From the NCBI GenBank assembly GCA_937967505.1, contig CALCJM010000074.1:1-38434 (forward strand): 38,434 nt of DNA, in the 5' to 3' direction. The stretch's first letter is position 1, and each line of letters starts with the position of its first letter. Of this stretch, positions 1 through 8,091 are shown one piece after another. The notes beneath the pieces are model-generated. The model saw only the letters and a list, made by a program, of their open reading frames with translations, searched no databases and had not been told where the DNA came from. The stretch is from an uncultured Pirellulaceae bacterium (GTDB taxonomy: Bacteria; Planctomycetota; Planctomycetia; Pirellulales; Pirellulaceae). Both the position numbers and the translations under genes were made by a program.

Positions 1-73
1 GATTTGCCCGACTGAAACGCTGCAGACGGTCGCGCCAGAGTTGGATTCGTTGCGATTGGGAAATTCTTGGCAT
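1..73 (-). CDS. IS66-type transposase accessory protein, N-terminal fragment
   Basis: An ATG at 71-73 on the minus strand is preceded by AGGAG about 7 bases upstream, a good ribosome binding site. It opens a frame that runs off the left edge. The 24 visible residues (start MPRISQSQRIQLW, then R-D-R-L-Q-R-F) match the pattern W-x-x-R-L-x-R-F that opens the small IS66 accessory proteins, which are thought to bind DNA ahead of the main transposase. Position just inside an IS66-like terminal repeat supports this. Too little is visible to exclude another small helix-turn-helix protein. Confidence 0.5.
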   Translation of the reverse strand, partial: MPRISQSQRIQLWRDRLQRFSRAN

Positions 74-140
74 CGGGATCTCCTGAAGGAAATCACTTAA
101 AATACCCCGCACGTCAACAACCGTGCTGCTGTACGCTTAC
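1..140 (-). mobile_element. IS66-family insertion sequence, left end (partial)
   Basis: Read on the minus strand, base 140 begins GTAAGCGTACAGCAGCACGG. IS66-family terminal inverted repeats characteristically begin GTAAGCG. About 67 bases inside this end is the start codon of a short protein that resembles the first IS66 accessory protein. Immediately outside, from base 141, a TPR-like reading frame resumes in mid-protein, as expected for an insertion into that gene. IS66 elements normally duplicate 8 bp of target; the candidate duplicate on this side is GAATTTCC (141-148). The rest of the element lies left of the window, so family assignment rests on the end sequence, the spacing and 24 residues of protein. 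Confidence 0.6.
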
Positions 141-257
141 GAATTTCCTCAAGCAATAGAAAGTTATAAGAGGGCAATCCACTTGGATCGTTCGTTTGAG
201 GAATCTTGCTCCAGATATATCAAAATCTGTAAGGAAAAGAGAAAGGCGGAAGGCTAA
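141..257 (+). pseudogene. C-terminal remnant of a TPR-repeat protein
   Basis: The frame from 141 reads E-F-P-Q-A-I-E-S-Y-K-R-A-I-H-L-D and ends at TAA (255-257). This has the helix A/B spacing of a tetratricopeptide repeat (A at position 8, Y-x-x-A-I in helix B, then a D in the usual turn), followed by a basic, lysine-rich tail ending KRKAEG. There is no start codon with a ribosome binding site. The frame continues backwards only into the IS66-like end. I read it as the tail of a TPR scaffold gene cut off by the insertion; the remainder should lie beyond the element to the left. Confidence 0.5.
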
Positions 258-352
258 AGCAAAAAGAAAGGAAAAGGACAGGCTGTTAGAAGGGGCGATC
301 GTCACAACTGGGCATGGAAAGCGGTTGAAACATGTGGGCTTAAAGTAGCAAA

Positions 353-424
353 ATGAAAACTAAGATTATTTCATATTTGTTAATTGCCATCTTGACGACA
401 AGTGTCACTGTACCTGAAGATTAG
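353..424 (+). pseudogene. Short signal-peptide-like ORF (23 codons), probable gene stub
   Basis: ATG at 353-355 opens a 23-residue peptide, MKTKIISYLLIAILTTS followed by VTVPED, ending in TAG. A positive N-terminus (K2, K4), a hydrophobic core and small residues near the end resemble a Sec signal peptide with no mature protein behind it. No recognisable homology follows the stop, and no strong ribosome binding site precedes it. The decayed surroundings suggest the broken start of a secreted-protein gene rather than a working small protein. Confidence 0.25.
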
Positions 425-457
425 CGCGTTTGCTGAACCCGAAGTGTAGCGCAGCGG

Positions 458-491
458 GAAAATGGGCTTGCGTTAGCAAGCCCGTATTTTC
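458..491. terminator. Palindromic hairpin, bidirectional terminator-like or repeat
   Basis: Arms GGGCTTGC (464-471) and GCAAGCCC (476-483) are perfectly complementary around a GTTA loop. The pairing is extended outward by GAAAAT (458-463) and ATTTTC (486-491) past a two-base bulge. An A-rich left flank and T-rich right flank give a terminator-like signal on both strands. It could equally be a copy of a dispersed extragenic palindrome, since no intact gene ends here. Confidence 0.5.
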
Positions 492-660
492 ACGCACGGT
501 CTATTCCTTCAATCTTGCGACTTCCACGGACCAAGAAGGGAGCGATGGTCAAAATACACCAAGAGGAACTCGTGACAATCCATTCAATTACAATAGTCAG
601 CCGATTAATTGATTGGTAAAAAATAAAGGCAATCTTGGTGAACCATCGGAAATTGCAATA

Positions 661-692
661 CACTCTGCGAACCTCCGCGCTCTCTGTGGTTA
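661..692 (-). repeat. Dispersed ACCACAGAG-type intergenic repeat copy
   Basis: Read on the minus strand this stretch contains AACCACAGAGAGCGCGGAGG followed by TTCGCAGAGTG, a quasi-periodic run in which (C/G)A(C/G)AGAG or CGGAGG recurs about every ten bases. I recall similar non-coding strings (ACCACAGAG...CACAGAG...) in many environmental bacterial genomes. That memory was not checked here. No reading frame or terminator is associated with it. Confidence 0.4.
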
Positions 693-782
693 TTACACCC
701 GTAACAAGCTTTGGTAACCTCAAACGGCAAGAATAGGGTACACAGCTAATTCTTTCTTCCGGAGCCGGGGAACGAGAGTTAA

Positions 783-821
783 AATTTCTTCCTCCGGTCT
801 ATCATCGACCTGAAAGAAATT
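783..821 (-). terminator. Probable terminator of the sulfatase operon
   Basis: On the minus strand, starting about 5 bases after the last sulfatase stop codon, AATTTCTT pairs with AAGAAATT (plus coordinates 814-821 and 783-790), with an inner GGTC/GACC stem (807-810 and 796-799) around a 7-base loop. ATTTTAAC follows on the minus strand, a modest T-run. Position and form fit an imperfect intrinsic terminator for the four-gene operon. Confidence 0.45.
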
Positions 822-825
822 AGGA

Positions 826-2508
826 TTAAGGGGCCACCGCCTGTGGCTGTTGACGGAACTGATCGTACTCCGGATTGACATCTGCGTTTTTGAAAACCGG
901 ACGGTCCTTCCACATGTCGTAGGTCGCTTTCAACAATTTCGGATCTTCATCGTGCTGCCCCTTGTCGCCAGTTGCACTGATCCAGTCTTCCAGAATCGTG
1001 CGGTGCGAGCGCAGTGATTCCGCATGCTCCGGATCGGTCGCCAGATTGTTCACCTGGTGTGGGTCAGCCGCGAGGTCGTACAGTTCTTCCTTGGGTCGCA
1101 CACCAAACCAGTGTTCCTTCTGCCACGGCGTCAGCTTGTCTTCTTGCAACCACTGCTTTAGTTCCAACACCACCGGTCGCTCATCACGATACTGCGCCTG
1201 CATCATCGCGCGATCGGGAAAGTAGTTGCGGATGTAACGCATTTTATCGGTGCGCACGCTACGAATGCGATCAATCGTGTAATCGCATCGGTCACGTGCC
1301 GAAACAATATGGTCAACCGGTTGATAGTCATCGGCAAACAGATCCTGCCCATCTAGGTGGGCAGGCATCGCCGCGCCACCAAGTGCCAATGTGGTCGCCG
1401 AAATGTCCAGTGCCGATACCAATTCACTACGAACGGTTCCTGCCGTGATCGCCGGATGGTTTCCCTTCACCATCAGCGGGATATGCAACCCTCCGTCATA
1501 GCAAAACTGTTTGTGCCGCAGCGAATGGTTGCTGCCGTGATCGGAAAAGAAAAATACGATCGTATTTTCCAATTGCCCGTCGGCTTTCAGTTCGTCCAGA
1601 ATCGACTGCACGCGTGCGTCCGCACCGCGTGCCGAATTGTAGTGTTTGGTCCAAGACACGCGATGGGCAGGTGTGTTGGGAAAATACGGCGGCAGCGGAA
1701 CATCCTTCGGCTTCAGTTTTTCGCCTTTACGTACGTGTTGTGCATTTGCTTTCCCGCCCCAGATCTGGATCTGGCCAAACCACGGTTGGGTTTTGTCCGG
1801 GCGATCATTCCATGAACGTCTGGTAGTTTTCGCCGTGTATTTGCCTTTATTACCCTGCCAGCCATTAATCCCCGGACGGTAATCGTCGGCCGATCCAGCG
1901 CTGTATAGGGCAGTGCGGTCGTAGTGGAAGTTGTAGTCGTCTTTCCCATCGTTGTAGGTGAAATACCCCGCGTCCCTCATCAGTTCCGGGATTGTCTTCA
2001 TTCCAGGCGGCAGGTTGATTCGCAGGTGCTCAGGGACAATCTGGCCATTGGTGAATCGACTGGAGCGATGATGGTGCGTCCCGGTGGTCGTCTGCATCAC
2101 GCCAGTAATCAGCGCCGATCGACATGCCGAACAAACCGGTGCAGTGACAAACGCACGTTTAAACAAAACGCCGTCGGCGGCCAATTTGTCGATCGTGGGC
2201 GTATGTCCCGAATTGACCGGATCATCATAGCAGCCCATGAAGGGCGACAGATCCTCTGAGAGAATCCACAGAATATTCGGACGTCCGACATCCGCAGGCG
2301 GATCAGCCGCACGCGCGGACGCTGCCGCCAACAGCAGCGTCTGACAGATTAACCAAAGCATCACAATCGAACGACAATGCACCAGAATGCGACAAAAATC
2401 GGGGGGTACTGTTTTCAAAATACGCTTCTTTCTTTGGTGAGCTATCGGGTCATCCACCGGCCCGGCCATTGTCCAGACCGGCTTTTGTTCCGACCGACTA
2501 TTGTTCAA
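826..2508 (-). CDS. Sulfatase (type I, formylglycine-dependent), exported
   Basis: Predicted to hydrolyse sulfate esters outside the cytoplasm. The mature part opens with RPNILWILSEDLSP, the metal-binding N-terminus of a sulfatase subgroup with E-D in place of the usual D-D. The formylglycine motif is C126-S-A-C-R, the CxAxR variant, followed by the LITG helix. FFFSDHGSNHS supplies the second metal-binding region. At 560 residues it is normal length plus an N-terminal extension. The TTG start at 2508 follows GGAGA and overlaps the upstream phosphatase gene by 11 bp. An internal ATG at 2361 would put the hydrophobic stretch LWLICQTLLLAAASARA directly at the N-terminus as a signal peptide, so the start is unsettled. 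It is the last gene of the operon. The substrate cannot be read; the GCYDD/ED-type head resembles heparan N-sulfatase-like proteins. Confidence 0.9.
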   Translation of the reverse strand: MNNSRSEQKPVWTMAGPVDDPIAHQRKKRILKTVPPDFCRILVHCRSIVMLWLICQTLLLAAASARAADPPADVGRPNILWILSEDLSPFMGCYDDPVNSGHTPTIDKLAADGVLFKRAFVTAPVCSACRSALITGVMQTTTGTHHHRSSRFTNGQIVPEHLRINLPPGMKTIPELMRDAGYFTYNDGKDDYNFHYDRTALYSAGSADDYRPGINGWQGNKGKYTAKTTRRSWNDRPDKTQPWFGQIQIWGGKANAQHVRKGEKLKPKDVPLPPYFPNTPAHRVSWTKHYNSARGADARVQSILDELKADGQLENTIVFFFSDHGSNHSLRHKQFCYDGGLHIPLMVKGNHPAITAGTVRSELVSALDISATTLALGGAAMPAHLDGQDLFADDYQPVDHIVSARDRCDYTIDRIRSVRTDKMRYIRNYFPDRAMMQAQYRDERPVVLELKQWLQEDKLTPWQKEHWFGVRPKEELYDLAADPHQVNNLATDPEHAESLRSHRTILEDWISATGDKGQHDEDPKLLKATYDMWKDRPVFKNADVNPEYDQFRQQPQAVAP

Positions 2509-4993
2509 GCAGATTCTCTCCGGCGTTCTCTTGCTGGTGGATCGTTACCGGCCATCCCGAAAACTGATTCGATGGTTTTCCGTCGGTTGCATCGACTAGA
2601 AACCGAAACGCTTCCAAGAGGTAAGTTTTGGCTTGCCCGTCAATCGTCACCATCCCGAATCCGCTGCCCTTTTGGTGGGCCAGCTCATAGCGGTTTTTCT
2701 TTGTGCCAACCCCCGGATTACCGGCGGCGTAGACATAGGCCAGATTCCCGAATCCGTCGGTATATTCACCAGTGTTTGGCAAACCGTGCGATGGGCGATT
2801 CTTGTGCGGCATACCCACACGATCGGGATGCCACCAGCGTGGATACCCCACCGCGATAGCCGGGGTGCAGAATGACCATCCGCTGTCACGTTGCTGGTCA
2901 ACACCGTATTGCACCAACGTTGTCAAATGCTGGTCGCCGTTAATGTGTAGTGCTTTCCCTTGTCGGATGATTTTGACCGCCCGATCGCGCGCCGTTTGCG
3001 GCCAAGCCCCCGAGTCAAGATCGCCCTTTAGGTAGCCATCGAAATTTCCATGATGGGTAGCAACCCCGGCGAACACGGTCTGGCTGAGTAACACTTTCAT
3101 CGAATGGCCTCGCCAATCATTCACCCACTGCTGGAGAAATTCTTCCTGACGCTGACCGAGCAACACCAAATCGGGCAAGTCTAGACGGGAAGTATCGAAA
3201 TCCTGATCCGGAACGTGGTCGGCCCGTCCGCCGCCGGTATCGACGTGCTCCGGACCGCTTTTGAACTGGCGATCGCTGATGATCGCAAAACTGACATCCC
3301 CGTACACCATATCACCATAGTAGACACTGATTCCCTGTTGAACCGGCGTCGGATCGTGATAGTCGGGGTGATGAGCGCAATTGGTTTTATGCACGACATT
3401 AACCATTCGGGCCGGCTCAATATAGCCGCCGCTGCTGGAGGCACCCTGATTCTTGTCCTTCATCGGAGCTCCGGATTCGCCCCAGTAGTTTCCTTGGAAT
3501 ACGTCGTGGTCGTCCGGCAAACAAACCGTGGGGGCGTTCTTCATTACGTCGCGAAAGGCCCAGCCATGCATATAATATTTTCGCAGGTAATTCAAAATCG
3601 CCCGGTCCGCCGGCGCCCGCACCAAACCAAACCCGCCATGGTCCTCGTAAAGTTGATCTCCGGAAAAATACAGCATGTCGGGATCAAGCTTTCGCAGGTT
3701 TTCCGCGACCGGCGCGTAGGGAAACCCGTAGTCTTTTTGGCACGTCAGCGCTCCAATCCGCAGCGGTCTGCCAACGGGGTTAGCCTGGATATTGCCCTCC
3801 CATGACGATTCGACAACCGAACCATCGCGCTGGATCATTTTATAGATCAGCTTGTAAGGCGTGTCCAAATTCTGATCCCAGTTTGGAATTCGCCACGTCG
3901 CTGTCCAAGCATCGGTGTCCAGCGCTGCGGTGCCCAAGGACTGCCACTGGTCATTTTTGTTGACTAACAGTTCCACGTCCTTGTTATCCTGCTGTCCCAA
4001 CGGCCCCGTCAAAGCGCTCAGCTTCAATACAAATCCTTCGTCCACTTCGCCACCAGCAGAACGCGAATCGGAAAGCGTATACATTGACCAAAGAATTGGG
4101 CCAAACCTGTTGTCCGGTGTTACCGTAAACGCGCTGCCGCTGACCTGCCAGTGGTTGAAACGAAAACGCCGTCCGCCAGTCTGCCGACCGTTAACCTTGC
4201 GTTTTCCGTCGTTACGCTTTCGGTCAACGCGTTTTGTGCTGTCGCGTTTTGTGTCATCGCGTTTGGCCTCGATGCGTTTGGCTTTGACGCGTTTTCCGCC
4301 CTTTCGTTTTCCACCCTTTTGATTCGCATAATTGCTGACAATCGCCACATTTCCCAACACGGTATCGGCAGGAACACTCTCAGTGACTTCCCCCAATTTA
4401 TTTCCATCCAAGTCGGACACGACAAGCGTCAGCCGATAGTTGGTGTCTGCCGGCGCTCCTGCCAACGACAATCTGACTTTTTCAATCGCCTCCAATCCAT
4501 CCACCGATTCGGTGGTACTGCCAATGACTAGACGATCGCCAACGACTCCGGCAACGGTGCCGTTACCTTCAAAACAATTGCTGCGAAATTCGTTGATGTC
4601 ACTACGGATGCCAATTTTAAAACCGGCTCCGAGATCGGGTTTATCGTTAAATTTCAGTCGATCGATTTCGACTGACATGGAGAGCGCACCTTGAGGATTG
4701 GTAACCTGATGGGTCAGCAAGTGAACATTTCGATCGGCTCCTGCCTTGATGCATTCAGCCGCCCCGTCAATCACTCGCCAGTCCTCCATCGGATTGGCCC
4801 AACAATCGCCGCTCAACCAGACACGATCATGGGTCTGGCTCCAATCAACATTTGTCAGATTGACATCTTCGATGCCAGTTGCCGTAGTGTCAGGCGCGTA
4901 CGTTTTCAGCCAAGGGAGGAAACGCGGCCAGCTAACTACCGCGCTACCGGCGGCAAGCATTCGCAAAACCAATCGTCGAGAAATATCCGTCAT
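2498..4993 (-). CDS. PhoD-like alkaline phosphatase, Tat-exported, with K/R repeat insert
   Basis: An 831-residue phosphoesterase. The N-terminus carries a twin-arginine signal (S-R-R-L-V-L-R at 5-11, then a hydrophobic stretch), so export through Tat is likely. Residues 45-400 form a beta-rich region of unknown role. From about 410 the PhoD-type metallophosphatase core has Y-F-S-G-D-Q (442-447), P-D-D-H-D-V-F (493-499), S-D-R-Q-F (573-577) and H-I-N-G-D-Q-H (683-689), the expected metal-binding blocks. PhoD enzymes are Ca/Fe phosphodiesterases/monoesterases. Residues 226-270 are a lysine/arginine pentapeptide repeat (annotated separately). The gene overlaps the upstream sulfatase by ATGA and the downstream sulfatase by 11 bp, so all are probably co-translated, pointing to joint release of phosphate and sulfate from polymers. 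Confidence 0.87.
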   Translation of the reverse strand: MTDISRRLVLRMLAAGSAVVSWPRFLPWLKTYAPDTTATGIEDVNLTNVDWSQTHDRVWLSGDCWANPMEDWRVIDGAAECIKAGADRNVHLLTHQVTNPQGALSMSVEIDRLKFNDKPDLGAGFKIGIRSDINEFRSNCFEGNGTVAGVVGDRLVIGSTTESVDGLEAIEKVRLSLAGAPADTNYRLTLVVSDLDGNKLGEVTESVPADTVLGNVAIVSNYANQKGGKRKGGKRVKAKRIEAKRDDTKRDSTKRVDRKRNDGKRKVNGRQTGGRRFRFNHWQVSGSAFTVTPDNRFGPILWSMYTLSDSRSAGGEVDEGFVLKLSALTGPLGQQDNKDVELLVNKNDQWQSLGTAALDTDAWTATWRIPNWDQNLDTPYKLIYKMIQRDGSVVESSWEGNIQANPVGRPLRIGALTCQKDYGFPYAPVAENLRKLDPDMLYFSGDQLYEDHGGFGLVRAPADRAILNYLRKYYMHGWAFRDVMKNAPTVCLPDDHDVFQGNYWGESGAPMKDKNQGASSSGGYIEPARMVNVVHKTNCAHHPDYHDPTPVQQGISVYYGDMVYGDVSFAIISDRQFKSGPEHVDTGGGRADHVPDQDFDTSRLDLPDLVLLGQRQEEFLQQWVNDWRGHSMKVLLSQTVFAGVATHHGNFDGYLKGDLDSGAWPQTARDRAVKIIRQGKALHINGDQHLTTLVQYGVDQQRDSGWSFCTPAIAVGYPRWWHPDRVGMPHKNRPSHGLPNTGEYTDGFGNLAYVYAAGNPGVGTKKNRYELAHQKGSGFGMVTIDGQAKTYLLEAFRFLVDATDGKPSNQFSGWPVTIHQQENAGENLLEQ
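4184..4318 (-). repeat. 15-bp coding minisatellite encoding xxxKR pentapeptides
   Basis: Inside the PhoD-like gene, residues 226-270 read as nine five-residue units: KGGKR, KGGKR, VKAKR, IEAKR, DDTKR, DSTKR, VDRKR, NDGKR, KVNGR. Each is encoded by a 15-bp unit ending in AAACGC or a close variant (GCGTTT on the plus strand). The first three positions vary while K-R is kept, so selection at the protein level is plausible. It lies in a loop between beta strands, before the catalytic domain. Confidence 0.8.
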
Positions 4994-6498
4994 TTTTTCT
5001 TTCTCCTGTTCCTCATTTTCAGATAGTCAAACCGTGGGTTGGCTGGAGCCGTTCTGGCTGATTTCAACAAAATTCTCAACTCACTGGCCACCTCCGGATT
5101 GTCTACCGCGACATTGGTGGTTTCTTCCGCGTCAAGGGACAGATCGTACAACTCCAGCGGCGAATCCGGGTCGATCGCCGCGTCGTATCGCACCGCCTTC
5201 CACTTCCCCTTCCGCAAGGCTACCCGCCCACGTTTGCCGGGAAACTCCCAATACAGATACCGATGCTGCTCCTGACCGGTGACTCCCAGCAGCGTTGGCA
5301 GCATGGAAACTCCGTCCGTTTCGTTCTTCAAAGTTTGTCCTGTCAGTTCTGCCATCGTGGGCAGAAAGTCCCAGAACGCGGAAATATGTTCCGACTGTTG
5401 ATTCTCCGGGATCGTTCCCGGCCAAGATGCGATCATGGGAACACGCGTCCCGCCCTCATAGAGATCGCGTTTGACTCCATTGAGTCCACCGGTGGATCTG
5501 AAATACTCCGGATCGTGACCTCCTTCGACGTGAGGCCCGTTATCAGATGAAAAAATGACCAAGGTGTTTTCCGCGATCCCCAGCGTCTCGAGTTCCGCAG
5601 TGATTTCCCCTACGTAGTCATCCAGAACATTCACCATCGCCGCGAATGCCGCGTGCGGTTCTGCCTGGGGCCGATAGTGGTCGCCTTCGAACGCGCTTTC
5701 GTTTCCGTATTTCCCACGATGTAATTCCATGTATGACTCGGGAGCAACAATGTCCGCATGGGGCTGCACCGCAGCATAATAGCAAAAGAACGGTTGATCC
5801 TTGTTTTCCCGAATGAAGTTCAACGCCTGTTTGTGAATCAGGTCTGGTGCGTACTCTCGACGAAGTTCTGCCACATTACCGAACAGCAGCTCACGTTGGT
5901 CATCATTCCAGAGAAATGCGGGATAGTAACTGTGAGCGATGCGTTGACAGTTGTAACCATAGAAACGATCGAACCCCATCTTCAGCGGTGCGCTAACAGA
6001 CTCCGGTGCCCCCAAGCCCCACTTGCCAAACACGCCGGTGCGATAACCGGCCTGCTGCATTAAATGGGCCACCGTAAAGGTGTCGGCGGGCATGGGCATC
6101 TGACCTTCAGGCAGAACCTCCGAATTGCCACGCACTACGGAGTGGCCCGTATGTAATCCGGTCATCAACGCACACCGCGACGGAGCACACACCGTGCTGC
6201 CTGAATAGTGATGGGTAAACCGGACGCCTTTCCGTGCCAAAGCGTCAATATGCGGTGTCTTAAATTTTTCCTGGCCGAAACAGCTCAGGTCACCATACCC
6301 CAAATCATCGGCCAAAATGAAAATTACATTTGGTCGGCGCGAGGGGACATCCCCCTCCTGACCTGAGGCGTTGCCCGCACACAGCAGCGCGATCATCGAC
6401 AGGAGGGCGAAAACCGGGACGGTGTAAACAGGAACGACGTGAAATGTACGGTGAAACGGGACAACCTGAGTTGCAAACTTCATGTGACTTTCTTTCAT
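4990..6498 (-). CDS. Sulfatase (type I, arylsulfatase A-like), exported
   Basis: 502 residues. After an N-terminal hydrophobic segment (about 24-46, ending ASGQE) comes [21 protein letters not shown], the standard metal-binding start with the D-D pair. The canonical formylglycine motif C104-A-P-S-R is followed by [27 protein letters not shown] gives the C-terminal metal ligands. Activity needs conversion of C104 to formylglycine; no maturase gene lies in this window. The start ATG at 6498 overlaps the previous stop as ATGA. A second ATG at 6483 is an alternative that shortens the signal peptide. The C-terminus is very basic (RNRRKKK). Second gene of the operon, overlapping the phosphatase start by ATGA. 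Confidence 0.93.
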   Translation of the reverse strand: MKESHMKFATQVVPFHRTFHVVPVYTVPVFALLSMIALLCAGNASGQEGDVPSRRPNVIFILADDLGYGDLSCFGQEKFKTPHIDALARKGVRFTHHYSGSTVCAPSRCALMTGLHTGHSVVRGNSEVLPEGQMPMPADTFTVAHLMQQAGYRTGVFGKWGLGAPESVSAPLKMGFDRFYGYNCQRIAHSYYPAFLWNDDQRELLFGNVAELRREYAPDLIHKQALNFIRENKDQPFFCYYAAVQPHADIVAPESYMELHRGKYGNESAFEGDHYRPQAEPHAAFAAMVNVLDDYVGEITAELETLGIAENTLVIFSSDNGPHVEGGHDPEYFRSTGGLNGVKRDLYEGGTRVPMIASWPGTIPENQQSEHISAFWDFLPTMAELTGQTLKNETDGVSMLPTLLGVTGQEQHRYLYWEFPGKRGRVALRKGKWKAVRYDAAIDPDSPLELYDLSLDAEETTNVAVDNPEVASELRILLKSARTAPANPRFDYLKMRNRRKKK

Positions 6499-7955
6499 TC
6501 GGGCGACGATTTGAATGCGCTATTGCGCTGAGGCATTTGCGCGTTCATTTTTACCTGCCACGCGGCCAATTTATTTTGCAGTTTTTTTGTAATTTCAGGA
6601 CGGGACTGGCTCAGGTCATTCGACTCGCCCGGATCTTCAGCCAAATTATATAACTCCCGGGTCTCGCGTTCGTAAAATTCAATCAGTTTCCAGTCGCCGC
6701 TGCGAATCGAAGCGCCGGGCGTCCACGTGGAACCATGATAGTGCGGATAGTGCCAGTACAGGGTTCGATCGTCCGGTTGATCGGCACCTTCAAGAAGCGA
6801 AACCAAGCTCTGACCATCGGCATGCAATTCAGGCTGCTGTTCTATTCCAGCTAAATCCAGAATTGTGGGAAAAAAATCCATACTGACGACCTGATTGGAG
6901 CAAACAGCCCCCGCTTCGGTGACGCCGGGAGCCCGGATGATCATTGGCTCACGCACGCCACCCTCGTACAACCAACCTTTCCCCGACCTTAGCGGCAGGT
7001 TTGAGGTCGGTGAGATTTTACGCGCCAGCTTACGCGATGTGCACAACCCACCATTGTCGGAAAAGAAAATCACCACGGTATTTTCATCCAGCGATAGCTC
7101 TTTCAAGGCGTTTGTTATCGCGCCAACGCTGTCGTCAACGGCGGCGACCATCGACGCATAGGCAGGATTGTCCTGCCGCATCCGTGACACGCCATCACCT
7201 TCGAATTGGGTCGGTGTTTCGTCCTGAAACAACTGCCGACGCGCCTTGCGAAACTCCTCCATCCGTTTTTTATATGGCGTCACTGGCGTATGGACATTGT
7301 AGTAGGCCAAGTACAGCAGGAACGGCTTTTCAGTGTCCCGTTGCTTCAGAAAATCAATCGATTCCGCCGTCAGCCGTTCGGTAAGATATTCTCCCGGCCG
7401 ATCGGATTTCAGTGTTGGGTTGGTCCATGGAGAGTAGTAACCACCGGGCGGCGAACCCTTGGCATTACCGCCAATATTGAAGTCAAACCCTTGATCGCCA
7501 GGCCAATGGCCCTCATCTCCTAGATGCCACTTCCCGGCAAAAAAAGTCTGGTAACCATTTTCTTTAAGCGTTTCGGCGATGGTGACTTCCTCAAGCGCGA
7601 GGTTGTTTCGATCGTCGACATGTTGAAACTTGGGATTGTCCTCTTTATGCACACCGGGAATCCAGTCGGTGATACCGACACGTACCGGATGACGCCCGGT
7701 TAGAATGCTGGCGCGGGTTGGAGAGCAAACCGGGCAGGCCGCGTAACCATTGGTAAACCGCATCCCGGAACCCGCCAAGGCATCAATATTGGGCGATTTG
7801 TAGAATGTACTGCCGTAGCAGCCGAGGTCCGCCCAACCGAGGTCATCGACCAAAAAAAACACAAAATTTGTCTGTTTGCCTTCCGCTTTCGTCTGAGCCG
7901 CCGCGCGGTTGACGGACAGGAATAACAAAACGCACACCAAAGCAAAACGAATCAT
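6495..7955 (-). CDS. Sulfatase (type I, arylsulfatase-like), exported; first gene of operon
   Basis: 486 residues with a clear Sec signal peptide ([21 protein letters not shown], cleavage likely after AAA). The catalytic head reads [19 protein letters not shown], then the formylglycine motif C77-S-P-T-R with [16 protein letters not shown] and the lysine-containing [13 protein letters not shown] block follow, as in many Planctomycetota arylsulfatases. It heads the operon: the 136 bp upstream (7956-8091) separate it from the glycosyltransferase stop and must hold any promoter, though no strong sigma70 box is evident. A weak CAGG lies about 9 bases before the ATG. Its last codons overlap the next sulfatase start (ATGA). 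Confidence 0.94.
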   Translation of the reverse strand: MIRFALVCVLLFLSVNRAAAQTKAEGKQTNFVFFLVDDLGWADLGCYGSTFYKSPNIDALAGSGMRFTNGYAACPVCSPTRASILTGRHPVRVGITDWIPGVHKEDNPKFQHVDDRNNLALEEVTIAETLKENGYQTFFAGKWHLGDEGHWPGDQGFDFNIGGNAKGSPPGGYYSPWTNPTLKSDRPGEYLTERLTAESIDFLKQRDTEKPFLLYLAYYNVHTPVTPYKKRMEEFRKARRQLFQDETPTQFEGDGVSRMRQDNPAYASMVAAVDDSVGAITNALKELSLDENTVVIFFSDNGGLCTSRKLARKISPTSNLPLRSGKGWLYEGGVREPMIIRAPGVTEAGAVCSNQVVSMDFFPTILDLAGIEQQPELHADGQSLVSLLEGADQPDDRTLYWHYPHYHGSTWTPGASIRSGDWKLIEFYERETRELYNLAEDPGESNDLSQSRPEITKKLQNKLAAWQVKMNAQMPQRNSAFKSSPE

Positions 7956-8091
7956 GGGCTGCCTGAAGATTGATTGGGGGAAGTGATGCTGCCGCCGAAG
8001 CGAAGCAAATATCTTAACGTCGCATCTCCCGAATACCAGTACTTTGTTCAGTTTATCCAGCGTCGCAGCAATTTAAGAAATCACTTCCAAA

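Noticed and set aside
430..612. 60-codon plus-strand frame in the decayed left strip
   Set aside because: It reads through the palindromic hairpin at 458-491 and has no ribosome site or signal; chance frame.
3215..3805. 196-codon plus-strand frame opposite the PhoD-like gene
   Set aside because: It lies wholly inside a gene with clear catalytic motifs on the other strand, and has no ribosome site or motif; it is a codon-usage shadow.
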